A DNA stretch of 64,000 bases from Microcebus murinus (lineage: Eukaryota > Chordata > Mammalia > Primates > Cheirogaleidae), in contig NC_134120.1 of the NCBI RefSeq assembly GCF_040939455.1, positions 1,002,501 to 1,066,500 on the forward strand, written 5' to 3'. The notes below the pieces were generated by a model. That model was not told the origin of the DNA. It was given only the letters and a program-made list of their open reading frames with translations, and did no database searches. The position numbers and the translations under genes were made by a program. Position 1 is the first letter of the stretch. Each line of letters starts with the position of its first letter. Positions 22,031 through 31,563 of this stretch are shown here, one piece after another.

Positions 22031-22240
22031 TGGTGGTTGGGGTGAGGGGGAGGGAGAGAGAGATATCGAGGTTGGGAACTGCTCTAGAATTCCTGCTTAA
22101 ACGTCTTCATTCTCCTGCCTTCTGCATGAGTGCTGGGAAACTTGGTGAACCGTGGGGACAAGTTTTCTAGTCACTGTGGGGATACTAAGTGCTCTGCCAC
22201 TAGGTTTTCTCTGTGAGTATTCGCTTGAAGGTGGTGAGGT
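22031..22240. other. Spacer with a purine run
   Basis: A G/A run (GGTGAGGGGGAGGGAGAGAG) at about 22049, then unique sequence. Confidence 0.5.
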
Positions 22241-22934
22241 TTGACAAGGACCTTAGCTCAACTAAGAGCCCCCTTTAAAAATTCCTTAAGTTCAGCTGGG
22301 ATAAACGTAGACCAATGCTTGGCACAACAGTTTCTGACAGTCCACATGTTGCTAATAGCTGATGTGTAGCCGCAACCATTTGCACAGAGGTTTGAATTGT
22401 AGCCGTGTGGTCTTGGGGGGAATCTGCTCCTCTCAACAAACTGTCTTCCTGGAGGGGTCCTATAGACAAAGGGCGCTTGGCTCAAGGTGTGGGTGCTTCC
22501 TTCGAGAAAGGGCCGTGAGTTCGGTTTGCTTTGCAGGGCAGCCTGTCGCCTGCAACTCCTTTGCATTCTTGGAGGTAGCAATCGATTCCAGGCCACGGTA
22601 CGTCATTTCTAATCTGCGTCTTCATGCCGACAATCGCAGAGATGCTGTGGTCAAGATGCTTCCGTGACGTCTTCCTGAAAGTGAAGTGCGATTTCTCCGT
22701 AAAGCTGTCTTTAGGAGGCAGAGCGTGTTGAAGTCTTGCAGTTGGCTTGGTGAGAAATGTTCCATCCACGTTGTATAAGACTGACTGTGGAGTGGACTTC
22801 AGGAGAGGCCACCGCCCAGGCCCCAGTGAGGTTGACCACATCTGGCCCGTTGGAGGCAGGGGCTCTCCCACCTGCGTCTGCAGCCGCTGACGCCCAGCAG
22901 CGTGGCCATTCGTGTGGAACAACGACAGAGTTAG
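22241..22934 (-). other. Unexplained sequence with two adjoining minus-strand frames
   Basis: Minus-strand frames 22964-22482 (160 residues) and 22596-22258 (112 residues) overlap in different phases. Composition here is balanced, not GC-biased. The translated text (for example HSISAIVGMKTQIRNDVPW, then NSNLCANGCGYTSAISNMW) looks more protein-like than most frames here, but I recognise no family. It might be a processed pseudogene, an uncatalogued repeat or chance. A TGACGTC CRE-like site lies near 22665. Confidence 0.25.
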
Positions 22935-23110
22935 TGTTGACTGAGTTCGTTCTATGTATCGCACGCTGGGAAGTTTGCAGGATGTCTCACTATCTATTTC
23001 TCATAATAATTCACGTTTCACAGATGGAGAAACTGGGCCACCGTGAGGCTGGACAGCACGTGCAAAGACTCACGGTTAAGATCACTGGGGTCTCACCCAG
23101 AGCCCAGGCG
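22935..23110 (-). mobile_element. MIR SINE, antisense
   Basis: The plus strand reads the reverse of MIR: TTCATTCTATGTATC-like ends, CTCATAATAATTCACGTTTC, then ACAGATGGAGAAACTGGGCC and CACGGTTAAGATCACTGGGG. Old and diverged. Confidence 0.7.
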
Positions 23111-23354
23111 TGCGTGTGGCGTGTGCCCCTGCACATGGGTCCACGCCCAGACAGGGGCATCACGCGTTGCCCTCTCAGAGTGCAGCAGCCTCTCTGCTCA
23201 CAGCCCAGCCTTCCCGCAGACGTCTCCAGGTGGGGCTGGTTCGAAGACACTTTGATCAGATGTTGTTGACTAGCAGGTGCGTTCTAGCTCCCAGGTGAAT
23301 CGTGCAATGGCGGTAGAGCGGCACTATCTGTTCCTTGTAAAGACCTAATCCTTT
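23111..23354. other. Spacer, nothing recognised
   Basis: GC-rich unique sequence. Confidence 0.5.
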
Positions 23355-23590
23355 AGAACGGTGCTTTCCAATCTTACTCCACTGAGCCCTGGGGCTCCCT
23401 GGGGGTGCCTGGGTCCACCCAGAGCCAGGGGTGCTTATCAGGGGTCCCAGCGAGGCCTGGGGGGCTGCAGGCCTTCCTCCCACTCAGCTGCACCAGCCGT
23501 ACTTCGATCTATTTTATATATTAGAGCTTTAAGTTTTCTTTGGGAAAAGAAAAGAAATTCTTCTACAAAACTGAATTTGAAAACCACTAC
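23355..23590. mobile_element. Probable hAT-Charlie DNA transposon relic
   Basis: The right end TTTGAAAACCACT resembles the common hAT-Charlie terminal repeat (TTTGAGAACCACTG), and the left end ACGGTGCTTTCCAATC can be read as its diverged inverse. The interior was not matched to a named family. Confidence 0.45.
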
Positions 23591-24370
23591 CTTTGAGATG
23601 GCTATGAGTTTTATAAGCTGTCCGGATGCTATTTGAGGAACTCGGGAAACTGCTAAAAGGACTCTGAGGAAAAGATGGTGATAAGCTGGTCAGCTGGGAT
23701 CTACCCATTGCAGCCTTGAGGGGAGCAGTGGGCGTGGACCGGAAACCAGGATGGAGGGAGCAGCCCGGGGTTGTGTGACAAGGTCACAGGGGAGCAGCGG
23801 GCAGGGGCCAGGCTGGAGGCGGTGAACATGGGGGGAGGATGGGCTTCCTTTTATCTGCGGCAGGATGAGAACTGGTTGGTGCCAAGCCTTCTGTGTGCCG
23901 CCAGGGTGGGGGGAGCAGCGTCCCAAGTACCTGTGCACGTGTCACCTCCCACGGCAGCGGGGACTTTGCAGACCTGGCCAGGCATCTGGATTTGGGGAGA
24001 TGATCCTGAGTTTCCTGGGTGGGCACAAGATTACACGTGGTCCCAAGTGAACGTGGAAGGCAGGAGGGGCCGTGTGGAGAGGGACGCTCGGGCTGGCGGA
24101 GGTGGGGCCACCAGCCGCGGTGTGGAAGCCGCCCCTGGGCGCGGGAGGAACGAGGCCCACGGCTTCTCCCGAGCAGCAGCAGAGCCTGCGACACCCGGGC
24201 CTTGGCCCAGAGAGACCGACGGTGGGCTTCTGCTCCCTGGGACGGGAAGGGAGTGAGAGCGAGTCGTGCCGAGTCTGTAAGCGAGCGCAGCTTTGTGACG
24301 GCAGCGGCGGGCAGCGAATGTAGCCACCAGGGCTGGACCACGCGGTGCCACACCGTGGCCCCAGGAAGTG
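23591..24370. other. GC-rich intergenic DNA, nothing recognised
   Basis: GC-rich with open frames in several phases, no domain. Likely composition effects. Confidence 0.5.
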
Positions 24371-24850
24371 TGGGCCCCTGAGCTTGTGTGACACCGGACG
24401 AGCTCCTCGGGGAAGGGCAGCGTCCTCGTGGCGGGAGGCCGCCCAGCCAGCGCGGCTGCCGTGCTGAGTGCTGCGCTCAGCGACTCCGGCCAAGAGCCTT
24501 TTGCACAACGGTGTGGAAGCTGCCTCTGCGGATTATCGACGCCCCACCAGCAGAGCCAGCCGCCCCCCGCCTTCCCAGAGGCTCGAGCACTGAGGAGGAT
24601 CCTGCCGCAGCCCGGCGTCCGCGCTGAATCTCCCGAATATGATACGGCTCTTTGATTTTGCTGTCACCTGGCTGACCGAGGGCGGCGGAGGGGCGGCGGA
24701 GCGGATCTGCAGAGCGCGTGCACTTCCTGAGTTCTGCTGACCGTGTTGGCAGCCGCGAGGGCTGGGCCTGCCTCGCGCACGGCACCCGCGCTCTGTTAAA
24801 GCCAAAGACGCTCTGATTTCGGAGGCTTGGGCGGAACAATTTCACAGATG
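24371..24850. promoter_or_regulatory. Candidate conserved element in CpG-moderate DNA
   Basis: Around 24630-24690 the text CCGAATATGATACGGCTCTT is followed by TGATTTTGCTGTCACCTGGC, giving a TCF/LEF-like CTTTGAT and an E-box CACCTG within 30 bases. The flanks have scattered CpGs. Function is inferred from motifs. Confidence 0.3.
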
Positions 24851-25217
24851 AGGGGCTTTTCTCAGGCCAGAGGGGGGCTTCTCTGTGTGCTCTAAAACAC
24901 GCCGTTGTCTGAACCCGTAGTCTCTGTGAGGTTGGCGAGCATGCTCACCCTGGTGTCCCTGAGCTGCTGCCTTTGCGTGTGGCTGTGGCAGCAGAGAGAA
25001 GCGGGACCTTGGCGACGCCTTGAACATGCTTAGCTCCTGCAGGGCAGGGAGGGGTGGTGCTGGCACACCCGTGCTCCCCGGACCCGGGTGGTCCTGGTGG
25101 AGACGGAGACGGTGGCAGGTTTGGAGCCGCACCCCCATGCGTGGCCTGGAAGGATCTGTGTGGCCGCTGGTGACAATGTACCGTTAGAGGTCAGGTGGGA
25201 GGTCAATACAAAAACCT
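24851..25217. other. Spacer, nothing recognised
   Basis: GC-rich unique sequence up to the transposon. Confidence 0.5.
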
Positions 25218-25621
25218 TACTGTGTTTCCCCAAAAATAAGACCTACCTATAAAATAAGCCCTAGTAGGATTTCTAAGCATGTGCGCAATAGAAGCCCTAC
25301 CCCGAAAATAAGCCCTAGTGCTGGGCGTGGCTACGCAGCACGTCTGCACAGCCCATGCATGTCGTCGAGGAGCGGGAAAGAAGACGAGCAGCCCTTCTCA
25401 TCTGTCCCGTCGTGACAGCGACTATCCCAGAGGTGACTGGAAAGGTGCGGGCAGCCCCACCAACACGGTTGGCTCCCCCTGTCGGGTCCCGGCCACCCTG
25501 TGTGTGCTGCAAGCTGAGGCTTTGAGGGGAAAATAACACATCCCCTGAAAATAAGCCCTAGGGTGTCTTCTTGAGGAAAACTAAATATAAGACCCTGTCT
25601 GATTTTCGGGGAAACGCAGTA
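25218..25621 (-). mobile_element. TA-flanked DNA transposon, copy 2 (inverted, different interior)
   Basis: It starts TACTGTGTTTCCCCAAAAAT and ends with the inverse GGGGAAACGCAGTA, in the opposite orientation to copies 1 and 3. The outer about 85 bp on one side and about 215 bp on the other match the other copies closely, for example CTTCTCATCTG and ACATCCCCTGAAAATAAGCC. However, about 25420-25535 is GC-rich and unrelated to the acidic-tail segment of copies 1 and 3. It is either another subfamily or an internal replacement. Confidence 0.8.
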
Positions 25622-26321
25622 GTTTCTGGGTTTATTCTGAAGATGGTGTTGGCGAGCATTCTCCGGAGAAGCAGAACCAGCGGGACGTGGGTGCACAGAT
25701 GGCTGAGAGGAGCTGGCTCACGTGGGCCTGGAGGCCGAGGAGTCCTGCACCTGCAGGCTGCAGCCCGGGGAAGCCGGCGGGCTCACTCCACACGAGAGCA
25801 GTGAGGGGCCTGCGTCCCACCCCTCGCGTCTGCAGGGCGGTCCTGCCTCCGGCCCTCTGCTCTGCTCCGGTCTCCTGGGGACGGCGTCTGCTGCCCGAGT
25901 CTGGGGATTCTGATCAGTCCAAAAACACCCTCACAGGCGCCCCAGGGCGGTGCTCTCCCAAGGGTCTGGAGACCGTGGCCCGTCCAGCCGGCACTCAGCG
26001 GGTCTGCCCTTGGGTCTGCCGACACACCGCGTGTAAGTCTCGAGAAGCGCGTGCACTTTCCCATTCGAGCCCTCGGGTGGCAGGAGGTGTCTGCGCGTGA
26101 GGGGCCTTGGGGGCCGGTGCCGGCGCCGAGTGAGCAGCGCCACGTTTCACGGCGTGTCACAACTGCTGTAGTGCGATTCTGCCATGTCTCCAAACAGCAC
26201 CCAGGGCCCAGCTGGCGGAGCGCGGAATCAGCCAGAGGCAGATTAAATCATTCTGATAAAAACGAAGCAAAGGGAGGGGTTCCCAGACCACAGCCGACGC
26301 TGACACCCCCAAATCCAGGGG
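25622..26321. other. GC-rich intergenic DNA, nothing recognised
   Basis: High GC, no repeat or gene recognised. Confidence 0.5.
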
Positions 26322-26655
26322 CAAGGATGACTGTGCCCACACACCTGGAGCACTCAGCCCACACTCTCACCCCAGTCCTGGGTGCAGGGATGACTGTGCC
26401 CACACACCTGGAGCACTCAGCCCACACCCTCACCCCAGTCCCGGGTGCAGGGATGACTGTGCCCACACACTTGGAGCACTCGGCCCACACCCTCACCCCA
26501 GTCCCGGGTGCAGGGATGACTGTGCCCACACACCTGGAGCACTCGGCCCACGCCCACACCCCAGTCCCGGGCACAGGATGACTGTGCCCACACACCTGGA
26601 GCACTCGGCCCACACCCTCACCCCAGTCCTGGGCGCAGGGATGACTGCACACCCC
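26322..26655 (+). repeat. Minisatellite, 63 bp unit, about 5 copies
   Basis: Units begin GGATGACTGTGCCCACACAC and continue through CTGGAGCACTC(A/G)GCCCAC and CTCACCCCAGTCC. The first two GGATGA anchors are at 26325 and 26388, 63 bp apart. Because 63 is divisible by three and the unit lacks stops, a plus-strand frame shows a 21-residue periodic peptide. I see no evidence that it is translated. Confidence 0.93.
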
Positions 26656-26689
26656 GTGCACCTGCATCACTCACGGCAGTCCCGCAGAG

Positions 26690-26850
26690 AACCAGGTACA
26701 GAGCAGAAGCTGGATTTGTACCAGGATCTGAGTCTGAAACTCAGATCTGCCAAATTAGGATTAACAATCTGATTAGTAAGGTTTTTGTGAGATTTAAATA
26801 TATTCATTAAGCAAAATAAAAATAGTTACATGAATTGTATGAAAAGGCCG
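26690..26850. promoter_or_regulatory. Candidate conserved element with perfect hairpin
   Basis: An AT-rich island with GATTAACAATCTGATTAGTA near 26758, which carries several homeodomain-like cores. A perfect 9 bp inverted repeat, GATCTGAGT and ACTCAGATC with a 5-base loop, lies at 26725-26747. No repeat family recognised. Confidence 0.35.
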
Positions 26851-27690
26851 CAGTGCTCAGTAAAGCACAACCGATCCAGGGCTGATCTTTGCTGACTGTA
26901 GGCCACCGAAGCCCCCTTGCCCCTCACCACCCTGCCCCATGAGTGGGTGTCCTCCCCCAGGCCCGGCCCCGGCCTCGTCCACTCCGTGGGGTGGCAGATG
27001 ACTTTCCAGCTGGAGTGCGAGTCCGTGCCATGTGTTCTTTCCAAGGGGGAGCACGTGTAGGGAGAACTGGGCCCTGGGACGGAGCACAGACCACCACGTC
27101 TCGGGTCCTGGCATGCTCGCACCTCCCTTCCTGTGGGGCTCACGCAGGGGCTGCCCTGCTAAGCGTGACTCCTGCGTGTGGGTCCTGGCTCCAGCCTCTG
27201 GCTGCCTGGTGTCCGCGTCACCCCTGCTAAGTCCCGGCCTGGCAGACAGACAAGCTTGGTGACCTCGCGGACGGAGGGGGGGCTTCTGCCCGGGAGCCCC
27301 ACCCGTGGTTGGATATTTTTATCTGAACATGCGGCTGTGAGGGGCCCATGCCATACCGCGTGCCGTCCGGGAGGCAGAGAGGCAGAGCCGTGTCTGTGCC
27401 CTAAAGACCCTGATGTGGAGGGTAAATATTTTGTCACCCGGGACTCCCTCCGAGCCCGACCCCTCTGCGCCATGACATCACAGTGCCTGGCGCCCACGGG
27501 TGTCCACGCTGAGGCTCGAGTGCCCGGAGAGAGGAAAGCCAGGGCCGAACTCGCACAAAAGCATATCTATTGAGCTTGCAAACTCCCAAACAGCTTTGAA
27601 GCGAAGTTTCCTGGAGCCATTCAAAGCTGAAGTAGGCAGAATCCCTTTCCGCCGGGGCCCGAATGTGGCAAACAGAACAGAACAAAACAA
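26851..27690. other. GC-rich intergenic DNA, nothing recognised
   Basis: GC-rich with no supported feature; the end carries a short AAACAAATAAATAAATAA run. Confidence 0.5.
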
Positions 27691-28330
27691 ACAAATAAAT
27701 AAATAAGCCCCGACCTACCCAACACACAAAGTTTGGAGTAGAAAAATTAACCCTGGGAAAAATCTGGAGTAGCCTTAGATTATACGAGACATTCATCCTC
27801 AAGCTGATTTTTTTTTTTTTTTTGTACAATCCTGTGTTGTGCTCAAAACAAAAATCTGAGAATACTTCTTAACGGGAAGACAAAGCTGAGTCGCGGCCGT
27901 ACATCTGTGAGTTTAGAAACAAAGGTTTGTTTGTGTGCCTCAGTCACTCTTGCCCATGAAAGCAGACACTTACTTGAAAAACTTTTCAGGGAAACACTCT
28001 AAACCAACATCCTGGTATAAATTTGCAAAACGCAATACAGGCCTGATTGTTTTTGGAGTGGATGCGGGCCGCATACGAATAGCTCTTTCTGAAACGTAAT
28101 GTTCTTTGCACGGCTCAGTGGCTAATGTACAATAAATCAACAAAAGAGAGCTTCAATAAAGCTATTGGGCAGCGGCAAGGCCACTGTTATTTTATCTTTT
28201 TACAGTATTTAATTGGAAGGTTTTTTCCTGAAACTTTAGCCGGCCTTCAAATTACTAGACTGCATATAAGAAGAGATTGATAAGAGAAAATTTTTTTTTT
28301 CCAGGATTTTTCCTTACAAGGGAGCAGGTT
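27691..28330. promoter_or_regulatory. Candidate conserved non-coding region, strongest in the window
   Basis: A repeat-free, AT-rich stretch of over 600 bases. Clear motifs are two CAATAAA (HOX/CDX-type) sites near 28130 and 28154, the second in CTTCAATAAAGCTATTGGGC, GATTGATAAG (GATA-like) near 28276, and AAATTTGCAAAACGCAATAC near 28020. One T run (27808-27823) interrupts it. Open frames are short in all phases, so coding is unlikely. It looks like a developmental enhancer. Confidence 0.5.
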
Positions 28331-28810
28331 TTTGCAGAGGGAGAATAGAGTTACAAGTGTCTAGCATTTTGCTGAGGGAGAATGAAATTAGACGCTGAAT
28401 GGAGCGGATAGGAAGGGCTGGGAAAATGCGGAGTTGGCAGCGCTGCCAGGTCGGCGCAGAACCCCCTCTGTCCCCCGGCACCAGGTGTCCACGGCATTCA
28501 AATGATACTATTCTTCACGGGCTGAGCGGAGTATTAAAACTCCCCCCCAAAAATCATTTGCAACTGAATAAAGATATAATCCTGGAAATATAACTCTCCA
28601 TTAAGGGTCCCCATTAGCAACACAAGAGCCCCATTGTGGAGGAGTTATGTATATTTATCAAGTTAGAAAAAACTTGTCTTGGTGCTCACATGTTAATAGA
28701 AAACTTTTATAGCCCTGGTCTCAGAACTAGTTATGCATAAAATGCAAAGCATCTCTTATTCTTTGGCAAACTCTTTAACGTTTGACAGTGAATTGCTAAT
28801 ACGTGAATGG
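28331..28810. promoter_or_regulatory. Candidate conserved non-coding region, continuation
   Basis: A GC-rich bridge (28400-28490), then AT-rich sequence with TAGTTATGCATAAAATGCAA near 28728 (octamer/POU-like ATGCATAA) and TTTGACAGTGAATTGC near 28781 (TALE-like TGACAG). No repeats are seen. Probably part of the same regulatory block. Confidence 0.45.
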
Positions 28811-30644
28811 TCTCCGGGATGGATGGATAACGTCTTCCCGGCCGGCGAGGGGCTGCCCTGGAGCAGGCCGAGACGTGAGCTCCGTGTTTTGGGAGCGAGT
28901 CCTGTGGGGGACCCTGGGTCTCTTTTCTGAGGCCTTCACCTTCCCTGTGTCTGTTTCTGGAGGTCACTGCAGGGGTTCGCAGGAGACGGCCCGGGGCGTG
29001 GCCTTCCTCGGGGGTCTACGGTGGATGAGCGGTTCTGGCCAGGCGGCTCCCCCGCGAGCCCTGGGAGCTCTGAGCCTGGGGGTGAGGCTCACAGCACTGG
29101 CCCCGGCCACCCTCCGACCTGCTGCGCCAGCAGAGGCTTGGGGCTGCCCGCTGCACCCTGGCAAGCGGACCAGGCAGGGAGCAACCCCCAGAAAGACCCA
29201 GGAGAGCCGGCGTCGAAAACAATGGGATGGGCCGTTCTCTTAGGAAGATGCCTTTTCTTCAGGGCTTGTTTTCACTTTTTGCACCAGAATGCAGTCAGTC
29301 TCGGAGCCGAGTCACAAATCGGGTGCCCTCCTGCCGTCCGGCCCCGCTGCCGAGTCCCAGCTTCTGGCGCTAAAGGGGGGCTCACGAGCTCCTTCAGGGA
29401 CTTGCGCCTGCACTGCGAGGCTCGGGCGGGCTTGGCGGGCAAGGAAGCTTTTAAGGAAAAGGGCTTGGCCCCGAGGCTCCCAAAGCAGCGGAGGAGTGCG
29501 GGGCCTGGGTGCCGTGGCCAGCCCCCACCAGAGCCTCTGAGGCCCCCAAGCCGGGCTCCCTGTGCCCCCGACTCCCAGGATTGGAGTCCAAGCCCACAGC
29601 CCGTGCATGCGACCCACCAAAGTCACGAGCAAAGCGGAGTCGCTTGTGTTAAGAAAACCCCGGGGCGGGAGGGGGCTGGGAGGACAGGTTCCCACACTGT
29701 GCCGGGTGGCAACACCGCCAAGAAAGGCCACAGCACCGCAGCCTCGCTGGGCGGCCGGCGCAACCCCACAGGAAAAGCGCCTCCGCAGGACGTGCGCCCG
29801 GCAACCGCGCCCGGCCCTGCGCTGGTGCCACGCTGGGTACCGGCCCTTGTGGCCTAGGGCAGTCACCTCAACACTGGGACTCATCCCCGTCTTCCTCCAC
29901 TGCCCGGGTGTGCATGTGGCTCTCCGTGGCACGTGTGTGCCCTTGGCAACTCCCATCCCTGAATAAGTGTGTTTCCCCGGAGACAGCCTCCTCTGCTCCT
30001 GCTTGGGTTGACAGGGCGTGTCTGAAGGCAGGGTCTCCACGGAAGCAATGACATTGGCGTGAGCGTGGTGGCCCTCGGCCCTGTGGCTGGGGCCCTGCTG
30101 GGGGAGGAAGTCTGGAGATGGAGGTGGACGAGGCTCAAGAGAAGCTGGGTGGGGACGCAGGAGGACGCCGGGGGCGTCCCCACGCCAGCGAAGGCCGACG
30201 GGGCCAGCACAGCCCCAGGAGCTGGCAGAGGCCCGTCCAGAGAAGGGCGGGTTTCCTGGGCCCTCATGGGGACGCTGGCTGGCTCTGAAAGTCACAGTGA
30301 CAAGGACGGGTCACCAGGAGAGGTTTAAATGGCGTTGGGGCCTTCACAAGGGAATGGCCTGAACGAGCAGGTGTGAGGAAGGAGGGACGGTCCCCGAGAA
30401 GAGTGGGTGGTAGGGTGTGGTCTGACGGTGATGACCAGGGGACCGAGAGAGGCCTGTGTCCGTGTCCTCAGAGACCAGGGTGCGCCCTTCCTCTGGGCAC
30501 GGGGCACTGCCCACGGAGACCCCGCCTCGGGGAGGTTGGGAAGCACAGCTGGGCGCAGCCCCAGCAGGGAGCTGGCCAGAGGGCGACCTTCCCGCTTCTG
30601 CTGTCCTCTCAAATGCCGAGAGCCGCATCTGGGGGAGGTGGGTC
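28811..30644. other. GC-rich block with long but unsupported open frames
   Basis: Two long frames overlap on opposite strands (plus 29021-29857, 278 residues; minus 30295-29312, 327 residues). Both are rich in Arg, Pro, Gly and Ala with no domain, and the sequence is GC-rich enough for stops to be rare in several phases at once. I treat this as composition, not as a gene. Confidence 0.55.
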
Positions 30645-30790
30645 CCGAACCCCATCATGTGGAGCACATTGAACCCCACGGCCCCCCAAAACCCAACCCT
30701 GCCGACAGCTCCATCTCAGACTTCTAGCCACTGGAGCGGTGACAAGATACATTTCACTTCGAGCCATCAAGTTTCCCGCCGTCACACGGC
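30645..30790 (+). mobile_element. MLT1-type LTR 3' fragment
   Basis: Reads ACCCTGCCGACAGCTCCATC, then TCAGACTTCTAGCC and GAGCCATCAAGTTTCC, matching the end of MLT1-class LTRs in sense orientation. The sequence upstream may be more of the same LTR, too diverged to call. Confidence 0.6.
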
Positions 30791-31110
30791 CCAGCTCCAG
30801 GAAGCTTACACAAGGTCCCCGGGCAGGACGCTCGCAGGCCTTGGCAAAGCCGCTCTGAACACGGACACATCCTTGCTCTGATGCACACCTGCTGTGCGCG
30901 GACACGCCTGGTCTGCAGGGGCGCTCCCTGCTCTGTGGACGCGGCTCTGCTGCACCCGTGCTTTCCTGTGCGGTGGAAAGGGGTCTGACCTGGCCCTGGT
31001 GGCCTGTCCACCCTTGCTTGCAGATCAGAATTCGCAGGCACACACACAGAGCAGGTCAAAGGCTGTTCTTTCCCTTTGAGTGTGTTTGCTTTAGAAGCAA
31101 GGTGGCCTGC
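30791..31110. other. Spacer, nothing recognised
   Basis: GC-rich unique sequence. Confidence 0.5.
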
Positions 31111-31563
31111 ATGCCTTGTTTGCCCCCAAATAAGGCAGGGTCTTATATTTATTTTTCCTCAAGAAGACACCCTAGGGCTTATTTTCAGGGGATGGGTTTT
31201 TTTTTTAAAGTATGGTACAACAATCTATATTTATTCAATATAGTTAGGTTGTTGTCTTTTGGAACATCATCATAACTCTCCAAACCCCGAATTCCATCCT
31301 GAATTTCTGGCAACTCTATTTCCTTTAGAAGAAGTGGCCCCGATCTCTCATGTTGAGCACTAGAGCTCTCATGGGGCAGATGAGAAGGGCTGCTCGTCTT
31401 CTTTCCCGCTCTGCGACAAAATGCATGGGTGGTGCAGATGCGCTGCATAGCCACGCCCAACACTAGGTTTTATTTTTGGGGTAGGGCTTCTATTGCACAA
31501 ATGCTTAGAAATCCTGCTAGGGCATAATTTATGGGTAGGTCTTATTTTCCGGGAAACACGCTA
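31111..31563 (+). mobile_element. TA-flanked DNA transposon, copy 3
   Basis: Near-identical in layout and length (about 453 bp) to copy 1, in the same orientation. The left end is more mutated (TGCCTTGTTTGCCCCCAAAT) and the right end is GGGAAACACGCTA. The minus strand keeps a readable piece of transposase tail, DGIRGLESYDDVPKDNN, without the stop found in copy 1, so each copy decayed on its own. Confidence 0.8.

Noticed and set aside
29021..30295. Pair of long frames of 278 and 327 residues
   Set aside because: They overlap on opposite strands in very GC-rich DNA and are rich in Arg, Pro, Gly and Ala, as expected from composition alone.
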